From positions 2,108,001 to 2,172,000 of the forward strand of contig PUDQ02000003.1 of assembly GCA_002964805.2 (NCBI GenBank): DNA of 64,000 bases, in the 5' to 3' direction. Made by a program: the position numbers and the translations under genes. This DNA comes from Trametes villosa. Taxonomy: Eukaryota > Basidiomycota > Agaricomycetes > Polyporales > Polyporaceae. The notes beneath the pieces are model-generated. The model was not told where the DNA came from, did not search any database, and was given only the letters and a program-made list of their open reading frames with translations. Positions 13,506-24,612 of the stretch are shown here, piece after piece (the stretch's first letter is position 1; each line of letters starts with the position of its first letter).

Positions 13506-14487
13506 ATGACATCTCACAACCAGCGCCTCATCTGGCTTGTCACCGGGTAAGACCCTCACTGAGATTGGTGCTGGCATTTTTAACACACATTTCTGTCGTC
13601 CCTAGAGCCTCTCGCGGAATAGGTCTCGAGCTTGTCAAAGAGATCCTACAATCTCCCGATAATGCAGTCATCGCCGCCTGTCGAAGCCCTGCCGCGAAAG
13701 CGACTGCCCTCCGTGCCTTGCAAAACTCCCACCAGGAGCGGCTGTTCATCCTAAAACTCGATGTTGACGACTTCGATGCCGTGCGCGCCGCCTCGACGGA
13801 CATCTCAGCCATCCTTGGCGACGGAGGCCTCGACTACCTCGTGAACAACGCCGGCATCGTACGTCTTGACGTCCATGCTTGTCTCGCCGCGCGCATCTCT
13901 GACTCTGTCCTGCTCCAGATCTCTGCAGATGACACAGCGTTCACGCTGAAGCCGGAGGACGCGCTCGCCGCGCTACGTACGAACACCCTAGGGCCCGTGC
14001 TCGTAGCGCAGGTGTGCCTCCCCTTCCTCGAGAAGGGCCGCAGGAAGACCATCGTGAACATCTCGAGCACCGTGGGAAGTAACGGGAGCGTCCAGTCCAA
14101 GGGCAAGAAGCTCGCCTCGTACGCCTGCAGCAAGGCCGCGCTCAACATGCTCGTACGTCCCTCTCGATCCATGCCCTTCCCGCCTAACGCTAAATCCTGC
14201 ACAACCGGCAGACACTGAAGATGGGTGCGGAGCGCCCGGACCTGATCACGGTGTGCATCTGCCCCGGGTGGGTGAAAACAGGTTAGTGTCGTTCCGCCTC
14301 GTGCCGCACGCGGCACACCCACGCGGACAGCGCTCACGCGCGCATCCGCACTGCAGAACTCGGAGGAGACGGCGCGGAGATCGAGGCTAGCGCGAGCATA
14401 CCGAAGATCGTCAAGATGGCGGCCGCGTTCACCGCCGCGGATAGCGGGAGATTCGTCCGTTACGATGGAGAGACCATACCGTGGTAG
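13506..14487 (+). CDS. Short-chain dehydrogenase/reductase
   Basis: Five exons (13506-13546, 13606-13858, 13919-14152, 14212-14281, 14357-14487) give 242 residues, the length of a classical SDR. The NAD(P) site TGASRGIG is at residues 13-20, the structural NNAG at 94-97, and the catalytic pair Tyr166/Lys170 sits in YACSK after the NISS strand that supplies the Ser. The C-terminal PGWVKTELGG segment is typical of the sniffer/C-factor-like subgroup. It should reduce or oxidise a carbonyl/alcohol using NAD(P)H; the substrate cannot be told. No signal peptide, so cytosolic. The acceptor of intron 2 is placed at CTCCAG rather than the CTGCAG ten bases on, because only the former keeps the frame. 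Confidence 0.85.
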
Positions 14488-16621
14488 GGACATCGCCCCC
14501 AGCACCACGGGTCGATGATCGGTAGAACAAAGCCGCCGGCGCGTTGTGGCACTATGCGTTGAGCGTCCTTGCTAGTACCTCTTAGACGGTGATGTAGAGT
14601 TTGCTTCCTTCCGAGTGGCTACCGCCTAGTTTTCTCAGGACATCCGCGTGCTCATGACAGTCTTCAGAGCTGGTGAGAGGCCTTGTGGCTATCCCAAAAA
14701 CGTACAGCATGTTGTCCAATCAACATAATGCGTCGTGTGAGCAGACCGGTATGTGCGATAGAGCGTGCGATGCGATTTTCAGGGGTAGGCATGAGGAGGG
14801 GTTCGTAACAGTAAAAGATACCGTCCTTTGCCTAGCGCATCACCTGGCAGCCGAGGCGTGTATGCAGCGAGGCAAAGCCTTCGAGCCAACTTCGTGAGGC
14901 GTCGTCGTGAAGCTATAGCGACGAATCAGCAACAGTTGTCAGCGCGAGTTAAACAGACATACACTCACCACTCACCTCTTCCCGGCCACCATGCTTGCAC
15001 CTCGCGCCCGTTCCCGACTGCACTCGCACACCTGTGAGACATATCCGTGTCAACGCCCGAACCATCGTGCGGCTCCAGCCTCCGAAGAGAGCGGTGGGTT
15101 CGAAAAATTGGCGTACGCGGCTGCACGCCGCGCTGACGGCAGGCAGCCCGGCGAAGGGCCGCGCAGGGTTAGCCGTGTGCGGGCGTGCGACGAACTGACC
15201 GCGTGTGGACGGGCCCGTAGCTCCCTCAGATGCCCCTCGTGCTTGGTGACGTTGCAACCAGAGACGCACTGCATTGGCTCATGCAGTGTTCGTCTTGCAC
15301 ATAGCAGTCCAGAATTAATTCCGAGTCGCCCGTGCTGACGACCGGTGGTCTATGCCGGTCAGGCTATAGCCACCGGGCCCGGCGACAACACCACGAAGGG
15401 TGGTGCCACAAGGTGGACGCAAGTACGTCCTGTCGGAAGCGCGACGCATTTCGCATCGCCCATCCGCGGAGAACACGACACACACGACCGACGGTCCCGA
15501 GACGAACTCGGGGTGTCGCATCGCATGACGGTCGGTGATCCCTGTCTCTGGCCGCTGTCGCTGCAGGTAGCCAACCTGCGGCCCCCAAGTGATCTGTGTT
15601 GAGCACTCGAGGTCCGAGTCGATAGGACATGAAGGGGAGAGGAGAGCCGTCGAGGTGTCGCTGCGGTAGCGCCATCGGCGATACCCTCGTCGATAGTGCT
15701 TCCGCGTGGGTACCTCTCACGCACAGCTGTACAGTTCTCCCACACTACTTTATGACCCGGAGACGAGGAGACTCAGGCGTCCGGACTTCACCGACACATA
15801 ACAAGACCGCTCATGACGCAGCCTGGTGCAGGTTCGGTCCACCTTGGACTGGAAGCGGTGGGGAGAGTCATGCGCGCCCCGTCGAGGCCAACGTCATCTG
15901 CAAGCCCCAGTCACAAGTCCATTCGCAACTCCCAGACTCAACTGAGAACAGGCGTGGATGTGGCGAGTCGGGCGAAGGCCGGCCGTGGCGCAGAACACAC
16001 GACTACGGCAACGTCGTCCGCACGCGCACCGCGCGCCGCAGGGGCCTGATTCAGTTCCCTTAGCCGACGAGACGATCGCGTGCGTGCGCGTGCGCGTTGC
16101 GCGGATTATTCCACGACGACAATGTGGCACATACGGGACAAGACATACCGGATGCCTAGTCTGTCGGATGCGCGCATGCTGGAACGGCCCGGAGCGCAAT
16201 GTCGCGGCAGAGGACAATTGTTGGCGTGCGGCCGCCTTACACGGTCCGAGCTAATGCCCTCGTCTAACCTGAAGAAGGGCGCCATCACAATAGCGCACGC
16301 ACCTCGCGGCCATAACGGGGAAGGCGCACTGGCTTGGCAGGCGACCTTCCCTCGCCGTCGGTGTCTCAAAGTGTGGCGACCGCCCGAGATCATCGTCCTT
16401 CTTTGAGCTGGGAAGCCGCTTCGGGTGGTTTTGACATCGTGTGATAGCGTTCTTAAACTGCGGGGCGGCTTCGCTTTGGAGTCAATTGCACCGGTTCGGG
16501 ACGAAAGGCCACAGGCGGAAAGTATTTGAACTCACTCGTCCTCGAATCCACCCACTCATACAGTCTCATACAGTCGCCACCGCGATTGCCTGCCAAAACC
16601 TTCGCGGAGAGCGTGCCTACC
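14488..16621. other. Intergenic, 2.1 kb without a recognisable gene
   Basis: GC-rich sequence with many short overlapping frames in all six phases, which is what GC-rich noncoding DNA produces. I see no exon with a family signature and no tandem repeat. Confidence 0.4.
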
Positions 16622-18335
16622 ATGCCTAGCAAGTCCAGGACGCCCGTCCCTGACGGTCCTCCCACCTCTGCGACCAAGTCGGTTGTGGTATTACCAGGTG
16701 AGTGTTATGGGGTACTGGAGAAGCGGCAGATCGCACTTACACGCTGCAGTTTCCCCAGTCGTCGAGCTTGTGTCCCGCACACGTCTCCATCCTGAGAACC
16801 ACACCAGCTCTGGCGCACGCGTCACGCCTCTGTCCATCCTCGACAACTCCTCAGTGAGGTTCTCCCTCGTCCACGCGGCGTGGTACTACGACAAGCCCGC
16901 CGGGAGAGAGGGCGCACTCTCGCTACACACCCTCGTCTACTCCCTCCGGAAGACTCTGAACGCCTATCCTCAGTGGGCTGGCCAGCTCCAGTGGATCCCA
17001 TACGACGCGAAGCGCGGCCAGCGCATCGGGCGCGTCTGCATCTCGTACGGCTCCCCGACCGACCCCGGGATCGAGGTCCTCCTCGCCCGGTGCACCGGGC
17101 GGATGTCGGCTCTCGTCGCGGACAGCCAGACCCGGATCAAGAGCGGCGTGTGGTGTGCCGACCATTTCTCCTCCTCGCAGATACTCTTCCCCACCGACAT
17201 CGCGCTCTGGGACTCGCCGATATGCGCAGGGCGGCCGGGCGTCTCCGTCCAGCTAACAACGTTCGCCTGCGGCGGCGTTAGTATCGCCTTGCGCATCGCC
17301 CATGCACTGGCCGACGCGACGTCCCTGTTTCAGTTCGTTCACGATTGGGCTGAGATCCACCGCGCACTGCTGGTCGGATGTCCCCTGCCGACACCCGCCC
17401 CCGTCTTCGACCCAACCTTGCTTGACAAAGCTTGCATCGGAGACGACGGCAGCGCGGCTCCCGACCCCAACATACTGCATCCCGTGCGGTCGCCTCCTTC
17501 ACCGCCTTCGGTCCACTCAGACGCCGCGGCATCCACCCACCCTACGACCACAGCTCCATCCCAGTCTCCCGTCACGACACTGACGAAACACGCACCTCGG
17601 ATGCCATGGGCGGAATGGAAGATTGTCGCCCCTGCCTCGGCCCATTACCACATCTGCTTCACCCCGACGGAGATCCAGGAGATCTGGGAGGCCGTCAGCG
17701 CAGACACCCCCGCCGGGGTCCGCATCAGCCGTCTGGACGCCATCCTCGCCTTCGTCTGGAGCCTCATCACGCGAGCCCGAGGAAAGGCAGACGACACCAA
17801 CCCAGCCCGGATGGTCGTCGCCATCGGCGTGCGCGCACGTCTCGCCCCCCGCCTCCCGGACGCGTTCCTCGGCTCGCCCATCCTCCTCTCGTGCATCTCG
17901 CTGCCCGGCGCGCGTGTCGCTGCGTCCCCAGGGGCGGGTGCTGCCGCTATCCGCGGCACGGTGTCACAGTACACCTCCGAGGCGATCGGCGCAGTCCTGG
18001 ACATGACGCGCCGCTCGAACTCGCAGCGATTCTGGCGCGCGTTCCTCGGGCAGGGGTACACCACCGTGACGTCCTGGGTCGGTCTCGGAGGATACAAACT
18101 CGACTTTGGGGGAGGGCAGCCGCGGTACGTCGACCCGGTAATACCGGGCATCGACGGGTGCATCCACGTCATGGAGGCGGGGCCGTCGACCGCGGCAGGA
18201 GTAGGTACGTCGGGGAGACCAGGGGTCGGTAGCCGGTGGTACGACGAGCCTGTATGCTTGTCGCTGCATCTGGCCACGGACGTGATGGAGCGACTGCTGC
18301 TGGATCCTCAGCTGAGGAAATACAGAGATGAGTAG
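16622..18335 (+). CDS. BAHD-like acyltransferase (HXXXD transferase family), copy 1
   Basis: Two exons (16622-16697 and 16750-18335) give 553 residues. The catalytic HXXXD motif is HALAD at residues 210-214, whose His would deprotonate the acceptor hydroxyl or amine. The structural DFGWG motif near the C-terminus appears as DFGGG at about 477. Family members move an acyl group from CoA to alcohols or amines in secondary metabolism or detoxification, the trichothecene acetyltransferases being a fungal example. No signal peptide is seen, so probably cytosolic. A linker rich in Pro, Ser and Thr (around residues 270-310) separates the two halves. A close paralogue follows 1 kb downstream in the same orientation. 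The acceptor substrate is unknown. Confidence 0.8.
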
Positions 18336-19341
18336 CGGGATGGTGGATAGATTATGCACACATTACCTTTAGGACTCGGATAATGACAGCTAGTACGACT
18401 ATAAGGAGCTTAATGCTTGGAAGGAAGTGACAGATGCAGGCGTTTTCCAGCACGAACAACGACCCTTGCATGTCTACGACTCAGACAAGTACCACCTTGG
18501 ACGACGTCTCCTTAGCCACGAGATACCAAGGATGGGGACCCGAAGTGTCAGCATCTGCAGAGGCTGGCCCAGCATTTACGCTAGCCTGAAGCCACATTGG
18601 TGGGATTCCGGCCTGGGTATCGCTGCCTGTTGACTAAAGTCTGTCACTGTCATACAATTCTGGGCGGAAGTCGGCGGCCGGTCACCAAGCAGACATGACC
18701 CTAGAATAGAAAGCTTGGTAGTGGTGATGACACCCTGTTAGCCGTGTTTTTACGGGACTGGAATAGCTGTGGTTGTGGGAGACGATCAAGGCGGAAAGAA
18801 AGCATTAAGAGCGCTGAGCAAGAACGTTAACTCCGGGAGTCTCCGACCCTTTTGAGTAGGCGCTCAAATGCACCTGGACGTGCGCCACCAAGCTCACTCC
18901 ACCACTGCGCCGCCAACAGTCCACCGACATGGAAATGTTAGGATACCCAACCTTTTTTTTCAGAACATCGATAGCGACCTCGTAGGTCGTTACAACAAGT
19001 CCAAACTTCAGGTCAGGGGTACGCGCCATACCTTATACAACTTGATCATGCGTTTGCGCGGATCCACAGCCTCCTCACGCTGTCAGCTCTCCTGCAGATC
19101 GGATGAGGCAATGGACTTGCGCAGAACGTCCACATGGATCAAGCTGATCGCTGCGTCGCGTCATTGAAGATCGGTTATGGGAACGGTGCTGCTTCTTACC
19201 AGCCGGCACCGCTGTGATCTCCCGTAAACCCTGACGATCCGACTCGTTTGCGGTACCGCATCTCTCCCGTGACTCGTATCTGGCCATACAAAACTGGGTA
19301 GCGAAGAATACTTGAAAGACCATCATAACCTGTTCACCGCA
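18336..19341. other. Spacer between the acyltransferase paralogues, no gene seen
   Basis: About 1 kb holding the 3' region of the first gene and the upstream region of the second. No exon remains or extra paralogue fragment can be read on either strand. Confidence 0.4.
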
Positions 19342-21020
19342 ATGACGCCTGCGGGTAAGTCGTCGTTCCTTTATCTGACCCCGGTTCTCGACATAGCTGT
19401 AAATACTGAACATGACACCGTCTGACTTTCTCAGAGCCTCAACCATCTGCCCTCGAGCTGGTCTCCAGAACTCGGATCCTACCCCACGACCACACGAGCG
19501 CAGGAACCCACACGGTGCCTCTGTCCATCCTCGACAGCACCACCGTCAAGTTCGCGCTCACCGGCGCGGTATGGTACTACGACAAACCGACACGAAACCC
19601 AGATGCATTCTCCCCGGACATCTTCTCTAAATCCCTTCAGGAGACGCTCCACGTGTATCCTCAGTGGGCCGGCCAGCTGCAGTGGATGCCGTACGACCTG
19701 AGCCGCGGACTGCGCCACGGCCGCGTATGCATCTCCTATGGGTCGCCGACCGACCCCGGAATCGAGTTCGTCGTGACGCGCTACCCAGAGACGCTCTTGT
19801 CCCTCCTCCCCGATCGCGAGGCGCGCATGAAGAGTGGAGTGTGGAACGCAGACGACTTTCCTGCGACCCGACTGCTATTTGATGCCCCGCTTGCCCTGCA
19901 CAACACCAAGGAGTACGCTGGCCGCCCCTCTGTCTCCGTGCAGCTCAACACGTTCGCTTGCGGAGGTATCAGCATCACCCTCCGGATCGCCCATCCTATT
20001 GCGGACGCGACGGCCATGCACCAGTTCGTCAAAGACTGGGCCGCCGTCCACCGCGCACTCCTCGACGGACAACCGCTGCCCATTCTCGCACCCGTGTTCG
20101 ACCCGCGTCTCATCGACACAGTCGCGGCGGGTGATCTCACCAAACCCTCCCCCGATCCAGAGATCCTCCGTATCTCCCATTCGCTACCCATGGTCAAGAA
20201 CGACTGGTGGGTGTCCGCTCCAGACTGCCCCGCACCCCTCCTACCCTCGACGGCTGTCCCGCCGGAGCTCGAAGGCACCGATCTCGGCCCACCAGGTACT
20301 CCAGCGCCCTGGAAGACGTGGGACATCTTCGCGCCAGTCTCGTACACGCTCGTCTACTTCACACCCGCCGAGGTGCAGCGCATCTGGGAGGCCGCCTCCG
20401 CCCAGTTACCCGCAGGCCCGCCGCGCGTCAGCCGCCTCGACGCGCTCCTCGCACATCTCTGGCGGCTCGTCTCGCACGCGCGCGGCCAGCAGCACGACAC
20501 GGGCCCTAATAACTTCATCGTCACGATGGGCCTCCGCACGCGTCTCGCGCCGCCGCTCCCCGACGCGTTCCTCGGGTCGCCGATCACCCTCACGAATGCG
20601 TCGCTCACGGGCAAACAGCTCGCAGAGCCTACCTCCTTAGGGGCGGCCGCGGCGGCGATTCGCGCGGCGCTCGCGGCGTTCACCCCGGATGCGCTCGCGG
20701 CGTACCTGCACGAGCTCGCGTACGAGGTGAACCCGCAGCGGTTCTGGCGCGCGTTCCTCGGCGAGCGGAACTCGGTTGTGACGTCGTGGCTCGGGCTCGA
20801 TCCGTACGGAGTCGACTTTGGAGGCGGGGCGCCGCCGCGGTACGTCGATGCGATCATGCCGAACTTGGATGGCCTGTTCCATACCATGGAAGCTGGGCCA
20901 TTAGGGGGAGGAAAGGGGCGCTGGTACGAGGAGCCCGTGTGCGTGTCGATTCACCTTGCCACAGACATCACGCGTAAACTGCTGGAGAATCCGGAGCTTA
21001 GGAAGTATAGGGATACATGA
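19342..21020 (+). CDS. BAHD-like acyltransferase (HXXXD transferase family), copy 2
   Basis: A 13-nt first exon (19342-19354) is joined to 19435-21020, giving 532 residues. HPIAD at 191-195 is the HXXXD active site; DFGGG is at about 465. Stretches such as VPLSILDS, WYYDKP, YPQWAGQLQW and ISYGSPTDPGIE match copy 1 almost word for word, so the two arose by tandem duplication. The gene keeps the same architecture, a tiny first exon with a phase-1 intron. The middle linker differs most between copies, which suggests relaxed constraint there. The function is inferred to be CoA-dependent acyl transfer, with an unknown acceptor. The very short first exon is supported by a good GTAAGT donor and CTCAG acceptor. 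Confidence 0.8.
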
Positions 21021-21175
21021 ATCACCTTGAGGTGCAGTGTAGGAGCCAGCCAGAGAGAATCCTGTATAATATTACACGCACTAAATACACGAGTTGAGCG
21101 GGGAGCCAGTCCGGGACAAGCAGATGTCCAACATCCGATCAGGAAACACAGCAGGAAGCAGTATACAGTGAGCCT

Positions 21176-22273
21176 TTAGTCGGTCTTCACGCGCTCGTAA
21201 CCAGATGCTCCTCCACCCCACCCGAACCAACTCGACCTCCGAGCCGCATCCGGCACCCCAGGCCTAGCAGGTCCCTCGCCCTCCATGTCGCTCGGCACCT
21301 CAACCTCCTCGAACGTCGACTTCCCGTTCCCGCTGCCCGACCGCTCCCTCAGCGAGCCCGACGATGAGTTGCGCGACGGGTTGTCCGCGGGTGGCATCGG
21401 CACCGACTCGAACGCGGGGCTCGACATCGCCGAGGACACGTCGTACCCCTGCACGCCCTCGCGCGGGAGCGACGCGAGCTCCTCCTCGAGCTGTCGCCGG
21501 CGATCAGACGCGCTGCCCGACTGCCTGCGCGCACTCCCCGCCTGCGCGTTCGCGTTCGCAGCAGCCTGTGCCGCGGATGTCTGCGCCTGTCGGAGGAGCG
21601 CTGCGCCCGAAGCCAGAATGCCGGGGCCGTACGTGCCCCACAGGCCCGCCACGAGCTGCGCGGGGCCCGAAACGGGGTCGTTCAGCGAAGGGGGCGCGCC
21701 GGTGTGCGTAGCTGCTTCTTCCTCGAGAGGCGAGTCTCCCGCGGGTTGCGACTGGATATGGGCGACAGTTCCGGAGACGTGCTCCCAGGCGCGGCGGAGC
21801 AGGCGTTGAAGGGAGGTGTAGAGGTAGACCTTGAACTGCGCGAGCGCACTGTCGATCTCGTTCTCGTGCTTGGCGAAGAAGGGCCGGAGATGGGCGTGGT
21901 AGAGGTACGCGGCTCCTGCAGTTTGAGGCAGCGCAAGATAGAGGAGGAACAAGGTCTTAATTGGGTAGTAGAAGGGGACCCTAGGGATTCCGCATGAGTT
22001 GAAGGTCGATGGACGGTTCACTGAAAGGCGTACCATGAGACAAGCCATTCCGCCACGTATTCCACTGCGACTATGCAGCCTAGCACGCTCCAGTACATGA
22101 GCCATCGCTCCAGCTCTGCCTCCGACGCCGGGCGTTGTGAGAGCGTCTTATAGGAGGCATAACCTGGATAGAGAAAGGCGGTGGTCGCGCTGGGCCTGGT
22201 AAGCCCCTGAGTGGTTCTGTAGCGCTATTCATGCACACCTAATCAGTCTAAACGTCAAGTAGAATAGCACCAT
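21176..22273 (-). CDS. REEP/Yop1 (TB2/DP1/HVA22) family membrane-shaping protein
   Basis: Three exons (22273-22239, 22195-22034, 21980-21176) give 333 residues. Residues 1-~90 form the TB2/DP1 domain: AFLYPGYASYKTL, then a hydrophobic hairpin, then a WVPFYYPIKTLFLLYLALPQ segment. The family inserts hairpins into tubular ER membrane and stabilises its curvature. The long C-terminal part (about 200 residues, Ala/Ser-rich and acidic) resembles the extended tails of REEP1-4-type proteins rather than short Yop1. The long unspliced frame beginning further inside the gene misses the N-terminus. The model here uses a 35-nt first exon because it restores the conserved YPGY start of the domain in frame. 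Confidence 0.8.
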
Positions 22274-22659
22274 CGTGTCGTCGGGGTCGTGAGTATGTCA
22301 GTTACGGAGGGGGGTAAGTGGAGGAGCGGAAGAGAGCCCGGAATATAAAGCTTCGGCAGCGAGGCTACTGATCCGAGTGATACACGCGGCTACTAGCCGG
22401 CTTACAGATTACTAGAGTTAACGATCAAGTGCGTTGTAATGAAGTCTAATCCCTGCTTAGTCCTGGTAAGTACGTGGAGTTACGTGCAGCTACGTGGATA
22501 TAAGCCTGCGGCCCTTATAGCGCAGCGCCGCAGCCGCACGGTTTCGGCCAGGCAGATGGAGGAGATGGGCTATCATAGACGTGTCTCTCCACGCAGATCA
22601 GATAATATACATTGCGGACCACATGCTGCGACTTCTAATGTTCACTTCGAAGAGACCCC
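22274..22659. other. Short intergenic gap
   Basis: About 390 bp holding the upstream region of the REEP gene and the 3' end of the nuclease gene. A TTTATAT stretch on the minus strand near 22344 could serve as the REEP TATA element. Nothing else is seen. Confidence 0.35.
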
Positions 22660-23856
22660 TCAGTGCAACGTGATGTCCTGGAACACCGGCCGGTGGTCAC
22701 TCGCGAGCACACCATCGTCCGTCAGCGACGAGCCGACCTTGTACGCGTCGGAAGTCCTGCGAGCCGTGTGAGCGCGCCGTCACGCGGGAGCGGACATAAG
22801 CATGGTACCCACCACTTTCCGTTACTGCCTCCGAAGACGAAGTCGATGCGCGAATACACAGAGGCATCGCCCGGCGCGTTGAACCCGGTGTACGTCGCGA
22901 AGTTCCCAGAGACGGCCGAGCGCGGCGCCTGGCCCTTCAGGTCGACCATCGTGAAGTTCGGGAGCGTGCCCTCCGGGACGGCGTACTGGTCCGCGAACGT
23001 CTGGTTGATCGCGACGGGCGGCAGCTGGCCCGTGATGATCTGGTACGCGCCCGAGTCCGTGCCCGTCGCGGGGCTGTTGAAGTCGCCGGTGACGATGACG
23101 GGCCCGCCGGTCTTGTGCGCCTCGAAGCGCGCGCGCGTCAGGATCATCGACGCGGCGAGGCGTCGCTGGCCGTCGGACTGGTCGTCCAAGTGGGTGTTGA
23201 GGTAGGTGAAGTGGATGGGGCGGCCACCGGTCGTGCGGATGAGGTGGGTCGCAGTACAGATCCTCCGAGAGCCGGCGCCGGGGAAGAACGAGGGGACGTC
23301 GGGAGTGTTGGAAAGCCAGAAAGAGTCGTTGGAGACCAGAGTGATATCCGATCTATGGAGTATCTGTCAGTAAGGCCTTCACGCGTTCTCTACGATGCGT
23401 ACTTCTTGTAGAAGATCGGGCTGAACTCTCCGGCAGCCACACCGTCATCACGACCTACACCAACCTGACATCGGATTAGACCATGGTTTCGTGCGCACAC
23501 ACTTGAATCGCGCTCACCCAAGCCCAGCCATCGCCGAGCAGCGTAGCGAGGTCGGTCACCTGCCTAACCAGGGCCTCCTGAAAGCCAGCAAGGATAACGC
23601 CCTCGCTCTCAAGGTGCTCGAAGACCTTGATACGGCGAGTGCTCCACGGCTGCTCGCCCTTCTTGCCATAGTACGTGATCTGCTGCAGCGGGTCGGGAAG
23701 GGACGCGAGCGACTGCTGCACGCTGATGTTGTCCGGCATAGAGTCGAACCGGAGGTTATAGCTCGCGACGCGCATGCTTGGGCTCTCTGCTGCAGCTGCG
23801 ACACGCGATGTGAGCGGGAGGACGAGGGCACTCAGGAGGGGCAGGAAAGATAGCAT
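22660..23856 (-). CDS. Secreted endonuclease/exonuclease/phosphatase (DNase I fold)
   Basis: Four exons (23856-23518, 23464-23403, 23352-22813, 22756-22660) give 345 residues. An N-terminal hydrophobic signal peptide (about residues 1-22) points to export. The motifs of the DNase I-like fold follow in order: ASYNLRFD (metal-site Asn), GFQEAL (catalytic Glu), VGVGRDDG, NTHLDDQ, GDFN (catalytic Asp and Asn) and the closing SDHRPV (Asp-His pair). The substrate could be extracellular DNA or a phosphoester; the sequence alone cannot decide. The last intron uses a GTGGGT donor after AAGTG, the only choice that keeps the SDHRPV exon in frame. TATAAAG at 23905-23911 stands about 50 bp upstream. Confidence 0.85.
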
Positions 23857-23904
23857 GGCGGTCAGCGGGCCTGTTACGTCTCCACTCGCGGAGTATCGCG
23901 CCGC

Positions 23905-23911
23905 CTTTATA
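23905..23911 (-). promoter_or_regulatory. TATA box of the secreted nuclease-like gene
   Basis: TATAAAG on the minus strand, 49-55 bp upstream of the ATG at 23856. Confidence 0.5.
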
Positions 23912-23959
23912 CGCAGAGCATCCCCAGTGCCGTCCCGAGCACATTGGGCTGCCGCTTCT

Positions 23960-24356
23960 CTACCCGGTGCGCACGAGGAGACGGGCCAGGAAGGGCGGCG
24001 CTGCCGTGATGCCTGCCCACATGACGCCCGGCGGGAAGCGGCGGGATGCGAGCACGCTGTTCGACGTACCTTCGAATCGCCAGTATCGGCCGAGGCCAGA
24101 CCTCGTGAGTATCTGCACCGCGAGGGTCGAGAATAGACTGAGGAGGACCGTGCCAAGGTTGAAGAACATCACTGGGCGGCGAAGGCGAACGTGCTTTGGA
24201 GATTCAGGATCAATTTGTCCGGGGTGACGACATGCAATGTGTGGTGTTGTAAAGCTAGCATGGCGTGTTCGTTATCCGTCAGCGCGTAGAGGGGCGTAGA
24301 AGCAGAGATTGCTAACCGCTGAGCTCGAGGAGGATCAAGAACAAGTGCAGCAACAT
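23960..24356 (-). CDS. Possible small membrane protein, hypothetical
   Basis: Two exons (24356-24317 and 24171-23960) would give 83 residues. The N-terminus MLLHLFLILLEL and the following MFFNLGTVLLSLFSTLAV are strongly hydrophobic, suggesting one or two membrane spans, and the tail is basic. I recognise no family. The intron is 144-145 nt, longer than usual here, and the stop codon is only about 100 bp before the start of the next gene on the same strand. Real but lineage-specific, or a chance frame: the sequence alone does not settle it. Confidence 0.3.
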
Positions 24357-24612
24357 GGTGGCGGTCAAGATACAGCCGCAGCGTGCGCAGCCGTCGCGCG
24401 TGGCTGTATTCGTTTAGCACTCCGAATCCCTATCGCGGCGCAAGTCCTTGTAGTACTTTGTATAGAACCACACATATACTCACACTAGTGGGTCACCCTG
24501 CGACAATTTGAGCCCTCATGGGCGCACGCAAAGATGATCAGCCCGGGTCCTAATAGTACACATTGCGCGGTTCGCCAGGTAGTACAAGTACAATGACAGC
24601 TACAGAAATAAG

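Noticed and set aside
21176..22105. Single-exon 309-codon reading of the REEP gene
   Set aside because: It begins from an out-of-frame start within the second exon and reads through an intron; the spliced model restores the conserved YPGY domain start.
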